Source: Thioclava arctica
GTDB lineage: Bacteria > Pseudomonadota > Alphaproteobacteria > Rhodobacterales > Rhodobacteraceae
DNA: 64,000 nucleotides
Reading direction: 5' to 3'
NCBI RefSeq assembly: GCF_040892615.1
Contig: NZ_JBFRYC010000016.1
Span: forward strand, 1-64,000
Positions within the stretch are counted from its first letter, which is position 1. The number at the start of each line of letters is the position of its first letter. Shown here in pieces: positions 8,443-17,671 of the stretch. The notes under the pieces are model-generated. The model was not told the DNA's origin and ran no database searches. It saw only the letters and a program-made list of their open reading frames with translations. Both the position numbers and the translations under genes were made by a program.

Positions 8443-9320
8443 TGGATCATTCAACCGCGTTACGCCTGCCACAAGTGCTCGCAAAATCCAGCTTTGGCCG
8501 GGCTCTGGCCTCTCCGGTCGGGATGATCGCGGGCGGGTTTCTAGTTTTGTTGGTACTCGTTGCGGTCTTTGCGCCCTATTTCTCACCCTACGACTTTGCG
8601 GCTCAGGACCTCATGAACCGTAACATGGCTCCAGCATGGCCGCATGTGATGGGGACTGACCAGTTTGGACGGGATCTGTTCAGCCGAGTGCTTTATGGAG
8701 CGCGTACGTCACTGTCCGTTAGTGCGACGGCGATCGCGATTTCGGTTGCGGCAGGCATGACACTTGGGGCTTCGGCTGGTCTTTTCGGTGGCTGGTTCGA
8801 GCGCACCGTAATGACAGCTGTCGATTTGACTTGGTCCTTCCCCGATATCCTAATTGCGCTGATCTTCGTTGCAATTATCGGCCCCGGCCTCACCAGCACG
8901 ATGTTTGCCATCGCAATAGCCTATCTGGCCCAATTCACCCGTTTGACTCGTGCCCAGATCGTTCGGCTGAAGCGCGAGACCTTTATCGAGGCTACGGTCA
9001 ATCTTGGCGCACGGCCCAGCCATATCCTGCTGCGCCACCTGATCCCGAACGCGGTGACGCCGGTGATTGTGGCCGGCATGCTGGCGATTGGCGATGGTAT
9101 CGTTCTGGAGGCGACGCTGGGCTTTTTTGGGCTTGGTGCGCAACCGCCGACACCCAGCTGGGGCGCGATGATGTCTAGCGGGACTGCACAATTGTTCCTT
9201 GCCCCGTGGGTGATCCTGTTTCCCGGAGTGCTCGTCGCAGTGACGGTCGTCGCCGTGAACCTGTTTGGCGACGAATTGATCCGGGCCCTAGATATCCGCG
9301 ACCGGATCAGGGGAGAGTGA
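8439..9320 (+). CDS. ABC transporter permease, DppC type
   Basis: 293 residues. It overlaps the previous gene by 4 bp, implying translational coupling. Family landmarks are an N-terminal membrane helix, then the periplasmic segment ending MGTDQFGRDLFSRVLYGARTSL, and the cytoplasmic loop TRLTRAQIVRLKRETFIEA followed by GARPSHILLRHLIPN. It pairs with the DppB-type permease to move peptides across the inner membrane. Confidence 0.9.
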   Translation: MMDHSTALRLPQVLAKSSFGRALASPVGMIAGGFLVLLVLVAVFAPYFSPYDFAAQDLMNRNMAPAWPHVMGTDQFGRDLFSRVLYGARTSLSVSATAIAISVAAGMTLGASAGLFGGWFERTVMTAVDLTWSFPDILIALIFVAIIGPGLTSTMFAIAIAYLAQFTRLTRAQIVRLKRETFIEATVNLGARPSHILLRHLIPNAVTPVIVAGMLAIGDGIVLEATLGFFGLGAQPPTPSWGAMMSSGTAQLFLAPWVILFPGVLVAVTVVAVNLFGDELIRALDIRDRIRGE

Positions 9321-9322
9321 CA

Positions 9323-10276
9323 ATGCTCCAAGTCAAGAACCTTGCTGTCTCCTTCGGTTTGGAAAAGCCCCTGTCTGGTGTCACTTTCGATGTCCGGAAC
9401 GGGGAAACGCTGGGCATCGTTGGCGAAAGCGGGTCCGGGAAGTCGCTGACGGCGATGAGCGTGATGGGTCTTTTGCCGCTGATCGGGGGACGGATAACCT
9501 CCGGTTCGATCAGCTTCGATGAGCAGGATCTGACCAAGCTGTCCGACCAGGACTATCGAAAGCTGCGCGGCGGGCGGATCAGCCTGATCACGCAGAACCC
9601 GATGACCTCGCTCGACCCGTTGAAACGGATTGGCGGCCAAATCGACGTCGTTGGCCGCCTGCACATGAGTCTGAGCAAGGCCGATGCCCGCAAACGCACG
9701 ATCGACATCCTTGGTCGCCTGCGCATTCCGGACCCCGCGCTGATCTGCGAGCGCTACCCGCATCAGATGTCGGGCGGCATGAAGCAGCGGATCGTCATCG
9801 CGATGGCGCTGGCGGCCAACCCTTCAGTGATCCTCGCGGATGAACCGACCACGGCGCTGGACGTGACTGTGCAGGCGCAGATCATCCAGATCCTCAACGG
9901 CCTGGTCCGCGAACAGAACTTGGCGCTGGTGCTGATTACCCATGACATGAGCGTGGTGGCGCAAGCCTGCGACAAGGTGGTGGTGATGTATGCCGGCCGG
10001 GTCGTCGAACAGGGGCCGGTGGCCGCGATCTTCGGTCATCCGCAGCATCCCTACACTAGGGCCCTGATCGACTGCATCCCGCGGAGTCTTACCGAAGGCG
10101 CCAGGCTGCGGGGGATCGAGGGAACCGTGCCCAGCGTTCTGAACTATCCTTCGGGCTGCCCGTTCCATCCACGTTGTGCCCGCGCCGAAGCGGTATGCGG
10201 GTCCACGATTCCACCGCTGGTCGCTGCTGGACAGACGGCCGTCGCCTGTCATTTTCCCGTGGAGACTACCTCATGA
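9323..10276 (+). CDS. ABC transporter ATP-binding protein, DppD type
   Basis: The real start is ATG 9323 (two bases after the upstream stop, GGGGAGAG site just before); 317 residues. Walker A is GESGSGKS at residues 34-41, the signature loop is MSGGMKQR, Walker B is VILADEPTTALD, and the switch His is in LITHDM. The C-terminal oligo_HPY extension carries the Cys-rich CPFHPRCARAEAVC. It energises the transporter together with the DppF-type subunit. Confidence 0.9.
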   Translation: MLQVKNLAVSFGLEKPLSGVTFDVRNGETLGIVGESGSGKSLTAMSVMGLLPLIGGRITSGSISFDEQDLTKLSDQDYRKLRGGRISLITQNPMTSLDPLKRIGGQIDVVGRLHMSLSKADARKRTIDILGRLRIPDPALICERYPHQMSGGMKQRIVIAMALAANPSVILADEPTTALDVTVQAQIIQILNGLVREQNLALVLITHDMSVVAQACDKVVVMYAGRVVEQGPVAAIFGHPQHPYTRALIDCIPRSLTEGARLRGIEGTVPSVLNYPSGCPFHPRCARAEAVCGSTIPPLVAAGQTAVACHFPVETTS

Positions 10277-11235
10277 CGTCGTTATTGAAAGTACGTAACC
10301 TGTCCAAGCGCTTCGTTGGTCATCGCGGACCGTTTCGTAGACCCCGCGTCATGCACGCGGTCAACGACGTGTCCTTCGACCTTGCCAAGGGCCGGGTGAT
10401 CGGCGTGGTCGGCGAAAGCGGCTGCGGCAAGTCTACTCTGGCCCGGTTGGCCCTACGCCTGATCGAGCCCAGCGACGGATTGGTCCGGTTCGAGGGCAGC
10501 AATTTGCTAGAAGCCTCGCCTGTTGCGATGCGCAAGCTGCGATCGAAGATGCAAATGGTATTTCAGGATCCTTATTCCTCGATCGATCCGCGCTACACCG
10601 TCGCGCGAGCTATCATGGAGCCGCTTAGCGTGCAGGGCCGCAAATCGGACAAGCCCACATTAGACGAAGTTGCCGGATTGATGGAGATGGTCGGGATGAG
10701 TGCCGGGTTGGCTCAAAGTTTTCCGCATCAGCTATCGGGCGGGCAGAAACAGCGGGTCGGAATTGCCCGCGCCTTGGCTCTGCGCCCATCACTTCTGGTG
10801 CTGGACGAACCGACTGCGTCACTGGATGTGTCAGTTCAGGCGCAAATCATCGGCCTGTTAGAAAAGCTGCGCGATGACCTTGGCCTTACCTACATCTTCA
10901 TCAGTCACGACCTGTCATTGGTGAAATACTTCTGTGACGAGATATTGGTGATGTATCTGGGACGTGTGGTCGAAGCGTTGCCGCGCACCAACGCCCCGGC
11001 GCGCCATCCCTACACCCGTACGCTGATGGACAGCACCTTTTCCCCTGATCCGAAGCTGCGCCGCACGATCGAACCTCTGCAAGGTGAGGTGCCAAGCCCC
11101 TTCGACCTGCCCGATGGGTGTGCCTTCGCCGCCCGATGCCCGGTCGCCAGCGACATCTGCCGCAGCCAGATTCCGTCTCTGACAGCCGTAGGTGGAGGGC
11201 ATCCGGTCGCATGCCATCATCCATCCTTATCATAG
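10273..11235 (+). CDS. ABC transporter ATP-binding protein, DppF type
   Basis: Start ATG 10273 overlaps the previous stop (ATGA), giving 320 residues. Walker A GESGCGKS is at 47-54, the signature is LSGGQKQR, Walker B is LLVLDEPTASLD, and the C-terminal Cys-rich extension is GCAFAARCPVASDIC. It is the partner of the DppD-type subunit in a heterodimeric ATPase typical of peptide importers. The operon continues 16 bp later with the M81 peptidase gene. Confidence 0.9.
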   Translation: MTSLLKVRNLSKRFVGHRGPFRRPRVMHAVNDVSFDLAKGRVIGVVGESGCGKSTLARLALRLIEPSDGLVRFEGSNLLEASPVAMRKLRSKMQMVFQDPYSSIDPRYTVARAIMEPLSVQGRKSDKPTLDEVAGLMEMVGMSAGLAQSFPHQLSGGQKQRVGIARALALRPSLLVLDEPTASLDVSVQAQIIGLLEKLRDDLGLTYIFISHDLSLVKYFCDEILVMYLGRVVEALPRTNAPARHPYTRTLMDSTFSPDPKLRRTIEPLQGEVPSPFDLPDGCAFAARCPVASDICRSQIPSLTAVGGGHPVACHHPSLS

Positions 11236-11251
11236 AGAGGACAATCACGAC

Positions 11252-12730
11252 GTGGCCTATTCCGTCTTGAGTGCAGAAATCGTGCATGAAACCAACACAT
11301 TCAGCATAGTGCCCACGGATCTTGCCGCGTTCAGGCGTCACTATCTCCTGACGGGGGCTGAGGCAGTTTCCGTGCGCGGCGACCACAACACCGAACTGGC
11401 CGGCTTTCTCGATGTGGCCCGCGCGGATGGTTGGGCGCTGACCCATGTTCTGAGTGCGGCGGCCGGACCAGGCGGGCGTGTCACGCGGGCCGCTTTCGAT
11501 GAGTTGGTTAACCCATTGGTCGCGGCGGCGCGGGCTGCCAAGCATGATGGCATTCTATTGGCTCTTCACGGGGCCATGGTGACCGATTACTGCGAAGACG
11601 GCGAAGGTGAGATCCTATCAAGGCTGCGCAAGGTCGTGGGACGGGATGTGCCCATCGCCGTCACCCTCGACCCGCACGCCAATGTCACACGCGCGATGTG
11701 CGATCTGGCCGATATCGTAGTGTCGTTCAACACCTATCCCCACATTGACATGCGTGAGACCGGGCGCCGTGTCGCCGACATCCTGCACCGCACCATGACG
11801 GGCGAGATCCGGCCGCAGACAATTCGTGTTGCCTGTCCCATGCTGGAAGAAGTGAACGGCGGGCGCACCGATACCGGCCCGATGATCGCACGTCATGCGG
11901 CCGCGCGGGCTCGTGAGGCGGACCCTGACGTTTTTGCCGTAAGCATAAACGGCGGTTTCGCAAGTGCCGATATCGCCGAGGTAGGGCCGACCGTACTGGT
12001 TGTCGGTCAGGGGGATCAGTCCGGGCAGACCGCGTTTGCCCAAACGATCATCGATGACATCTGGGCGAAGCGGGCTGAGGTTCAGAATGATTACATGACG
12101 CCGAAGGACGCGGCCCGTATGGCGGCTCACTGGTCGATGGCCGACGGCCCGCTGATCATCGCGGACTACGCCGACAACCCGGGGGCGGGAGCCTACGGCG
12201 ACTCAACTGCGCTGTTGGCCGCGCTTCTGGACGCCGGTGTAACAGGTGCGTGTTTCGGCCCGATGGTCGATGGTCCTGCCACCGCGATACTTCACCGCCA
12301 CAATGTGGGCGATGAGGTCAGCCTTGCCGTGGGGGGCAAAACAGCGCCAGAATTCGGTGGAGGGCCGTTGTCGCTGACAGGCCAACTGGTGTGGAAAGGC
12401 GATGGGCGCGTGGTCGGGGATGGCCCGATGCTGAACGGTCTTGTGCGCGACTTCGGCCCGACGGCGATCCTGCATGTCGGCGGCATTGAACTGCTTATCG
12501 TGACCCATGCCCATCAAATGCTGGATCTGAATCAGTTTCGCACATTTGGCATTGATCCAGCGCATAAGCGTGTCGTCGCTCTGAAGTCGATGCAGCATTT
12601 TCGTGCGGCATTCGAACCGATCGCAGGTCAGGTCATCGTTTGCGACAGCGGGGCCATTTGCACGACACACTATGAACGGCTTTCGTACAAATGCGTACGT
12701 CGACCGATTTATCCGTTCGATACGCTCTGA
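11252..12730 (+). CDS. M81 family metallopeptidase (MlrC / microcystinase C-like)
   Basis: I choose GTG 11252 (GAGAGG about 12 bases upstream), giving 492 residues, the normal MlrC length. Motifs are an N-terminal EIVHETNTFS, then LHGAMV, LDPHANVT (putative metal ligands) and NTYPHIDMRETG. The C-terminal domain has MQHFRAAF and VICDSGA-like VIVCDSGAICT. MlrC hydrolyses the linear tetrapeptide or Adda in microcystin breakdown, but most family members sit beside Dpp-type transporters with unknown substrates, as here. It is probably cytoplasmic and degrades what the transporter brings in. Confidence 0.85.
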   Translation: MAYSVLSAEIVHETNTFSIVPTDLAAFRRHYLLTGAEAVSVRGDHNTELAGFLDVARADGWALTHVLSAAAGPGGRVTRAAFDELVNPLVAAARAAKHDGILLALHGAMVTDYCEDGEGEILSRLRKVVGRDVPIAVTLDPHANVTRAMCDLADIVVSFNTYPHIDMRETGRRVADILHRTMTGEIRPQTIRVACPMLEEVNGGRTDTGPMIARHAAARAREADPDVFAVSINGGFASADIAEVGPTVLVVGQGDQSGQTAFAQTIIDDIWAKRAEVQNDYMTPKDAARMAAHWSMADGPLIIADYADNPGAGAYGDSTALLAALLDAGVTGACFGPMVDGPATAILHRHNVGDEVSLAVGGKTAPEFGGGPLSLTGQLVWKGDGRVVGDGPMLNGLVRDFGPTAILHVGGIELLIVTHAHQMLDLNQFRTFGIDPAHKRVVALKSMQHFRAAFEPIAGQVIVCDSGAICTTHYERLSYKCVRRPIYPFDTL

Positions 12731-13035
12731 AAATGCATGGCCTGGACAACGGCTCTGTCATATACGACTATAAATGAAACCACCGACAAGGTAGATCGGC
12801 CGCCCCTCTTTCCCGCCGACTTTTCACACGGAATGCGGGCAGAATCGCGCCCCAACAGGTCATGACCTAGCGTATCGGTCGCCGTGGCAAGGTCCACAGG
12901 AGCGATGCTGCCCATTCCGGCTTGAAAGATCGGATGCCAGCAACACAGAAGGTCGCATGCCGCCGTCCGGAGTATGGATTGAGTGGTGTAATCGGTGTAG
13001 CAATACTCGACCAACAGAGCGGACATTGAGCAGTA
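12731..13035. other. Intergenic stretch without a recognisable gene
   Basis: About 300 bp between the M81 gene and an IS481 scar. Short ORFs in several frames have no ribosome sites or family features. CAGAGCGGACATTGAGCAG near 13014 looks like the low-complexity scar sequence common at Rhodobacterales IS junctions. No terminator hairpin was seen. Confidence 0.4.
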
Positions 13036-13261
13036 ATGGCATATCTACAATCAAGCGCGGCACGCCCCAGCTCAACGGTAAGGTCGAACGATCGCACCGC
13101 TCTGACGGCCAGGAGTTTTACCAACTCCTCAGCTACAAAGGCGATGGCGATCTCGAAGCGAAATTGGACGAATGGGAGCCCTTTTACAACTTCCATCGAC
13201 CGCATGGCGCCCACAACGGAAAGACGCCCTACTAAGCCTTCAGAGAAAAGCTATAATCTGT
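13036..13261 (+). pseudogene. IS481-family transposase, C-terminal remnant
   Basis: The frame reads RGTPQLNGKVERSHRSDGQE, then LLSYKGD and FYNFHRPHGAHNGKTPY, the end of the rve catalytic domain of IS481 transposases. The catalytic Glu is in GKVERSHRSD. A TAA interrupts the frame at 13233-13235, after which AFREKL continues the normal protein in frame. Everything before about 13036 is missing. Confidence 0.8.
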
Positions 13262-13329
13262 AAATAGGATGTCCCACGGGTAACCGCACCTTACAGACTA
13301 ATCATAACGCTGGGCCATTCGATCTGTGG

Positions 13330-14022
13330 TCAGGTGCGCGCCCGTTCGAAGGCTTCCCAAGCTTGCTCGAAACGGTTGAAATCAAAGTCGGGAGCCCGCG
13401 CTGCATCAAGAACGATGCGTTCGGTTTTCTGCAGTTTGGCGATCCCGGCGGCAAGCCCGGTCACGACCTCCTTGGGGATGACCACCGCACCATGCCTATC
13501 GGCATGAATCAGCGCCCCGGGAGTGACCGTTAGGCCGAAGACAGAGACCGGCACGTCAAGCGCGCGGACATGGACGAAGCCGTGGCTGGGTCCGATCGAT
13601 CCTGCAACAACCGGGAAGCCTTCTGGAAGGTCACCGAGATCACGCGCGACACCGTTCGTGAGAGCGCCGGCCATCCCGAAACCTTTATGGACGGTGGTGT
13701 TGATCTCGCCCCAATACGCGCCGATGCAATCGGGATAATCCAGATCCTCGATCACAGCTACGGAGGGCGCGGGGGCTTCGGCCATGTATTGGTAATATGC
13801 CATCCGGCGCGCGCGGATGGTCTCGGGTTGCTCGGTTGGCGGATCGATTGCGGCGATCTGCGCAGTCCGCGCGTAGCCGACGAGCGGCGGATCATCCGGC
13901 GCGGTGCAAATCATCGTCCCGCGGGTGAAACCGGAAAAGCCGCGCCGTCCCTGCACGGTTTCGATCGCATTGCAGACGGTGGGCGTGTCGACACTGCGCA
14001 AAAGCGCAAAGAGATCAGTCAT
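13330..14022 (-). CDS. RraA-like / 4-hydroxy-4-methyl-2-oxoglutarate aldolase family protein
   Basis: Start ATG 14022 overlaps the TAA of the upstream hydrolase gene (TAATG), giving 230 residues, normal for the fold. Landmarks are TPTVCNAIE at the N-terminus, GMAGALTNGVARDLGDLP near residue 120 and IHADRHGAVVIPKEV near 185, which line the active site. Family members are metal-dependent aldolases/decarboxylases acting on branched oxo acids, or RNase E regulators in enterobacteria. Here the last position in a catabolic operon favours a late aldolase or decarboxylase step. Substrate unknown. Confidence 0.82.
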   Translation of the reverse strand: MTDLFALLRSVDTPTVCNAIETVQGRRGFSGFTRGTMICTAPDDPPLVGYARTAQIAAIDPPTEQPETIRARRMAYYQYMAEAPAPSVAVIEDLDYPDCIGAYWGEINTTVHKGFGMAGALTNGVARDLGDLPEGFPVVAGSIGPSHGFVHVRALDVPVSVFGLTVTPGALIHADRHGAVVIPKEVVTGLAAGIAKLQKTERIVLDAARAPDFDFNRFEQAWEAFERART

Positions 14023-14723
14023 TATTCCTCCAACCAGCGGGCAAGCGCCGCCGTCACATGCTCGGGTGCCGCGAGGGTGGTGAGATGCCCCGCCCCCCGA
14101 ATGATTTCCAAGCGCGATTGCGGCATCAGGCGATGCATAAGGTCGTGCCGATCGCGCGGGCAAAGTTGATCAGCCTCTCCCATGAGAACCAGCGCAGGGC
14201 CCGCGAATTCGCAAAGCGTTCCCTGTTGATCCGGCCTATTCATCAACGCGTGGGACTGGCTCACGAAGACATCGGGGCCGAGTGTGAGCGCCATCTCGAC
14301 ACAGAGACCCAGAATATCCGGACGCGGATCGCCGACCGGAAAGTAAGTCGGTGCGATCACGTCGCGCATCAGCGCTTCCAGCCCTCCGGCTTTCACTGCC
14401 GAGAGCTGAGGCCCGCGACGCTCCTTGACCGCATCGGCTTCGGCAAGCGGGTTGGTGTTGAGCAATGCCAGACGCTCCACCCTGTCGGGGGCGTGACGGA
14501 GAATTTCCATCGCCACGATACCCCCCATGGAAAGGCCTGCCAACGCGAAGCGAGGCGGAGCGTCGGCAAGCACCTGCGCGGCCAGATCCTCGACCTTGGC
14601 GGCCCCGGTCAAAGGAGGCAGGTGCAATGCCCTGCCTCCCGAAAAAGCCGCGATCTGTGGCGCGAAGAGACGTGCATCGCACATCATCCCCGGCAGCATG
14701 ACCAACGGCGTCCTCTCAGCCAC
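14022..14723 (-). CDS. Alpha/beta hydrolase
   Basis: 233 residues. The nucleophile elbow is GLSMG (Ser65), the acid is Asp185 in GEADQLCP and the base is His213 in GAGHLTT, so the triad looks complete. The oxyanion region is PGMMCDARLF. The small size with a minimal cap resembles enol-lactonases and esterases. It overlaps the cupin gene by 8 bp upstream and the RraA-like gene downstream, so it is made in coupled amounts with them. It probably hydrolyses a lactone or ester intermediate; this is inferred from context. Confidence 0.85.
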   Translation of the reverse strand: MAERTPLVMLPGMMCDARLFAPQIAAFSGGRALHLPPLTGAAKVEDLAAQVLADAPPRFALAGLSMGGIVAMEILRHAPDRVERLALLNTNPLAEADAVKERRGPQLSAVKAGGLEALMRDVIAPTYFPVGDPRPDILGLCVEMALTLGPDVFVSQSHALMNRPDQQGTLCEFAGPALVLMGEADQLCPRDRHDLMHRLMPQSRLEIIRGAGHLTTLAAPEHVTAALARWLEE

Positions 14724-15681
14724 GCCAGGTGCTCCCCGCCGGGTCGGCAGTATTCATGACACGGTAGAGGCTGGCTTCACCGCTCATCGACGGCGCGAGG
14801 CTGTGCGCAAGTCTAGGCGGAACCGCGCAGGTGTCACCTGGAGCGAGAACCGTCTCACCGCCCTCCCACGCCAGACGCCAATGTCCGCGCATCACCAGAA
14901 GGACCTCGTGCGCCTCCAACGTGTAGGGCGTTTCGGAAAGCGAGCCGCGGGTGAGAAATTCAACGTCGAACCCCGGCCGGTCTCGCAGGAGCCCCTCGGC
15001 GCCGATCACCTTTGCAGGTTCGTCTGCGGCGAGCGCCATCAGGTCCCAGTAACGCGCGACATAGTCGCGCACGACATCGCGAACGGGCGTTTCCGGAAAT
15101 GCCTTGAGTTCTTCGTCCGTCAGCAACGGCATCGGGGCGACACCTTCCTGCGGATGCTCACCCTTCTTGCTATCGTAGAGCCGACCGTTTTCGCCCAGGA
15201 CGAGGCCATGGTCGCGCGCGTCCTCAATCACCTGCGGCGCCCAGGTCACGCCACCGCCCGCATCGTCGCCGCCGAGGATAGCCATGATCATCCCGTAATC
15301 AGTGCCGATATTCTCGAAGCCGCGGAAAATGCCCGTCGGGATGTTGAAAATGTCGCCCTCCTCAAGCACGACTTCGCCTGCCGTCCCCCAACGCCCCCAG
15401 AAAAAGCGCCACCGGCCCTTGAGCACAAAGAAGACCTCGGCAGTCGTGTGCGAATGAAGGCTATTGCGGCAGTTGGGTGGTTGGCCCGCTGCCCCAATGT
15501 TGTAACCGGGCGTCTCGGTGATGTGGACATGCTGATCGGCAGATTCCGACACTCCTCCACCGATGATGGTGAAGTTTTCCTTCTGATCCGAACCCGGCGT
15601 GTGCGCATCGATAAACGCCGTGCAGCAGGGCTTCAGTTCGCCATAGCGAACGATGCGGGTTTCCATCTCAGTGGGGGTCAT
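14716..15681 (-). CDS. Two-domain cupin protein
   Basis: 321 residues with two cupin barrels. The first (about residues 70-125) has HSHTTAEVFFVLKGRWRFFWG and GDIFNIPTGIFRGFENI, supplying His and Glu metal ligands. The second (about 245-305) has EVLLVMRGHWRLAWEGGE and GDTCAVPPRLAHSLAP. The layout is like bicupin dioxygenases and isomerases, but I cannot assign the reaction. The start ATG overlaps the stop of the upstream NTF2-like gene (ATGA). Confidence 0.8.
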   Translation of the reverse strand: MTPTEMETRIVRYGELKPCCTAFIDAHTPGSDQKENFTIIGGGVSESADQHVHITETPGYNIGAAGQPPNCRNSLHSHTTAEVFFVLKGRWRFFWGRWGTAGEVVLEEGDIFNIPTGIFRGFENIGTDYGMIMAILGGDDAGGGVTWAPQVIEDARDHGLVLGENGRLYDSKKGEHPQEGVAPMPLLTDEELKAFPETPVRDVVRDYVARYWDLMALAADEPAKVIGAEGLLRDRPGFDVEFLTRGSLSETPYTLEAHEVLLVMRGHWRLAWEGGETVLAPGDTCAVPPRLAHSLAPSMSGEASLYRVMNTADPAGSTWRG

Positions 15682-16652
15682 AAGTCACCTGTTTGAAGAA
15701 GGATCTGTTTCCAGATCGAGGTTTCGTCGTAGATCACGTAATCGCGGCGCAGCCCGCGCGGTCCGAATTCGGCATGGCATGCGCCCATGACATAGACCTC
15801 GGCGCCGGTGGGCCGGCCGAAGACGCCCCAGCCATCATGGCGCCCCGAGAGCGACCAGCGCAGCGCCGAGCGCGGCGGCATCAGCGGGTCATCAAGGCCG
15901 ATCTGGTGCTCGATGCGAAACTCGGCCGAGGGAAAACTCGCGCGCAGGCCCATCCAGAACCGGTCGGCGGCCCCGGGCCCGTGCTCGGTGACGCCCCCCG
16001 GCAATTCAAGGTGGCACCCGCGGTCGTATTCGGCACCGATCGCGCGCATGTCCGCGTTCATGATACGCGTCAGCAGATCGCCGTGGCGGGCACCCCATTC
16101 GTTATCGTTGCCTTTACCCTTGTAGGGACCGGGCCGGTCGACGCTCGGTGTGAAAGGACGCACGCATGCGTCGGGTCCATCCTCGCGCGCGATCAGGTCG
16201 CGCGCGTAGGACTTGGGCTCCCATCCCATCTGGCGCACGATCGCGCCTTGATCGCGGATCAGCCATTCGTCGTTGATCTGATTGTCGATCGCGTGGCAGT
16301 CGGCGATGATGCGGTAGCCGAGCTTCGTGCCGCTCGCTGGCCCGTAGACCCCATCCCCCGCATGGGTAGCAGTCGAGAAGATCCGGTGCGACGAGAGCAT
16401 CCCCTCCTCCGGGGTGCCGGACCAGATCACATCCTCCGGCAGCAGAGTGCGGTCCGGAAATTCCGACAGGGTCGCCATGGTCGCAGCGATCACGCCCTCA
16501 TTGCCGACCACGATAGATGCCGGCGAACGGACGATGATATCGGGCGCGTAGTAGTCGTGAAGCGTCGCGATGCCGCGATCCTCCCAGATCTCACGCGTGA
16601 TGCCGATGATATAGTCGGGAAAGTCCCGAAACTTCGGGTCGAAACCCTTCAT
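15678..16652 (-). CDS. NTF2/SnoaL-like (ester cyclase-type) protein, two-domain
   Basis: Start ATG 16652 overlaps the LacI stop (ATGA) and has AAGGA upstream; ATG 16661 is an alternative. It has 324 residues, twice a single SnoaL domain. The N-terminal half contains DYYAPDIIVRSPASIVVG and FPDRTLLPEDVIWSG. The C-terminal half contains GLRASFPSAEFRIEHQIG. SnoaL-like barrels bind small hydrophobic or polyol ligands as cyclases, isomerases or hydrolases. It is one of three such proteins in this regulon and the most divergent of them. The function is not predictable from the sequence alone. Confidence 0.75.
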   Translation of the reverse strand: MKGFDPKFRDFPDYIIGITREIWEDRGIATLHDYYAPDIIVRSPASIVVGNEGVIAATMATLSEFPDRTLLPEDVIWSGTPEEGMLSSHRIFSTATHAGDGVYGPASGTKLGYRIIADCHAIDNQINDEWLIRDQGAIVRQMGWEPKSYARDLIAREDGPDACVRPFTPSVDRPGPYKGKGNDNEWGARHGDLLTRIMNADMRAIGAEYDRGCHLELPGGVTEHGPGAADRFWMGLRASFPSAEFRIEHQIGLDDPLMPPRSALRWSLSGRHDGWGVFGRPTGAEVYVMGACHAEFGPRGLRRDYVIYDETSIWKQILLQTGDL

Positions 16653-17671
16653 GATTTCCATCCTTCCGGTAGGCGAGCCGAACCGCGCACGATGAGCGGT
16701 GACTCGATCGCCACATGTCGCGGCGGCGTTTTCTGCTCTGCAATCCTGTCGAGCAGGATCTCGACGGTTGCAGCGACCATTCGTCTTGCGCGCTGGCGCA
16801 CGGTCGTGAGGTCGTAGGCGGGCCAAGCCGCTGGCGGGACGTCATCGTAGGCAACCACGGAAACGTCGTTAGGGATCGAAAGCCCAAGTTCGAACCGCAG
16901 CACGTCCATGACCCCGAACGCCATGTGATCATTGGTGACGAATACGGCGTCAGGACGCTCCTTGCTCGCAAAGAGCTGTCGCGTCGCTTCGCGCGCCTTA
17001 TCGATGTTGAAGTTGCCGATCTCGCGACCGCAGAAGTCGAGCCCGGCTTCCGCGAGCCCTGCTCGGAACCCCGACTCCCGGTCTCGTTGCGTCGAGGCGC
17101 CCTCCCAGCCCGCAATATGAGCGATTCTTCGATGGCCGCCGGCGACAAGGAATCGCGCAGCGTCCCTCGCGCCCCCGAAATTGTCGGAAGCGACCGAAGA
17201 TACCCCCTGATCTTCTTGGTAACGGTTGAAGAGCACCACGGGGACGCCCGCGGCTTCGCAGCGCGCCCCGAGCTCCGAAGACATCGCGACAGAGGCCATG
17301 ATGATCCCGTCGACCTGGTAGTCGAGGATTTCCTGCAGCACATGATCGACATTGCCCGCGGTGTGAGAGGCCATGAAGACGAGCACGTGGTATCCTTCGG
17401 CCTGCAAAGCATTGGAGAGGCGCTCAACCGCTTCGGGATAGAAGTAGTTTTCGAGATAGGCGACCACGAGGCCGATGATCCGGCTGCGTCCGGTAATGAG
17501 GGAGCGCGCGAGAATATTCGGGCGATAGCTGAGCTTGGCGGCGGCCGCATGAACCTTCTCGGCGGTCTTTTTCGAAACCGACGCGCCCGGCGTGAAGACG
17601 CGGCTTACCGCGGACTGGCTGACGCCCGCCAGACGCGCCACTTCAAGGGATGTAATCTTTTCATTTGCCAT
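16649..17671 (-). CDS. LacI-family transcriptional regulator
   Basis: The start is ATG 17671, overlapping the SDR stop, giving 340 residues. The helix-turn-helix is SLEVARLAGVSQSAVSRVF near residues 8-26 with the hinge helix YRPNILARSLITGRS. The effector domain is periplasmic-binding-protein-like, with VFVTNDHMAFGVMDVL and VVAYDDVPPA. It probably represses this catabolic operon, the ABC transporter at 20915-25474 and the divergent gene at 25709. LacI-type operators are visible at 25506, 25561 and possibly 20900. A regulator embedded mid-operon implies autoregulation. Confidence 0.9.
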   Translation of the reverse strand: MANEKITSLEVARLAGVSQSAVSRVFTPGASVSKKTAEKVHAAAAKLSYRPNILARSLITGRSRIIGLVVAYLENYFYPEAVERLSNALQAEGYHVLVFMASHTAGNVDHVLQEILDYQVDGIIMASVAMSSELGARCEAAGVPVVLFNRYQEDQGVSSVASDNFGGARDAARFLVAGGHRRIAHIAGWEGASTQRDRESGFRAGLAEAGLDFCGREIGNFNIDKAREATRQLFASKERPDAVFVTNDHMAFGVMDVLRFELGLSIPNDVSVVAYDDVPPAAWPAYDLTTVRQRARRMVAATVEILLDRIAEQKTPPRHVAIESPLIVRGSARLPEGWKS

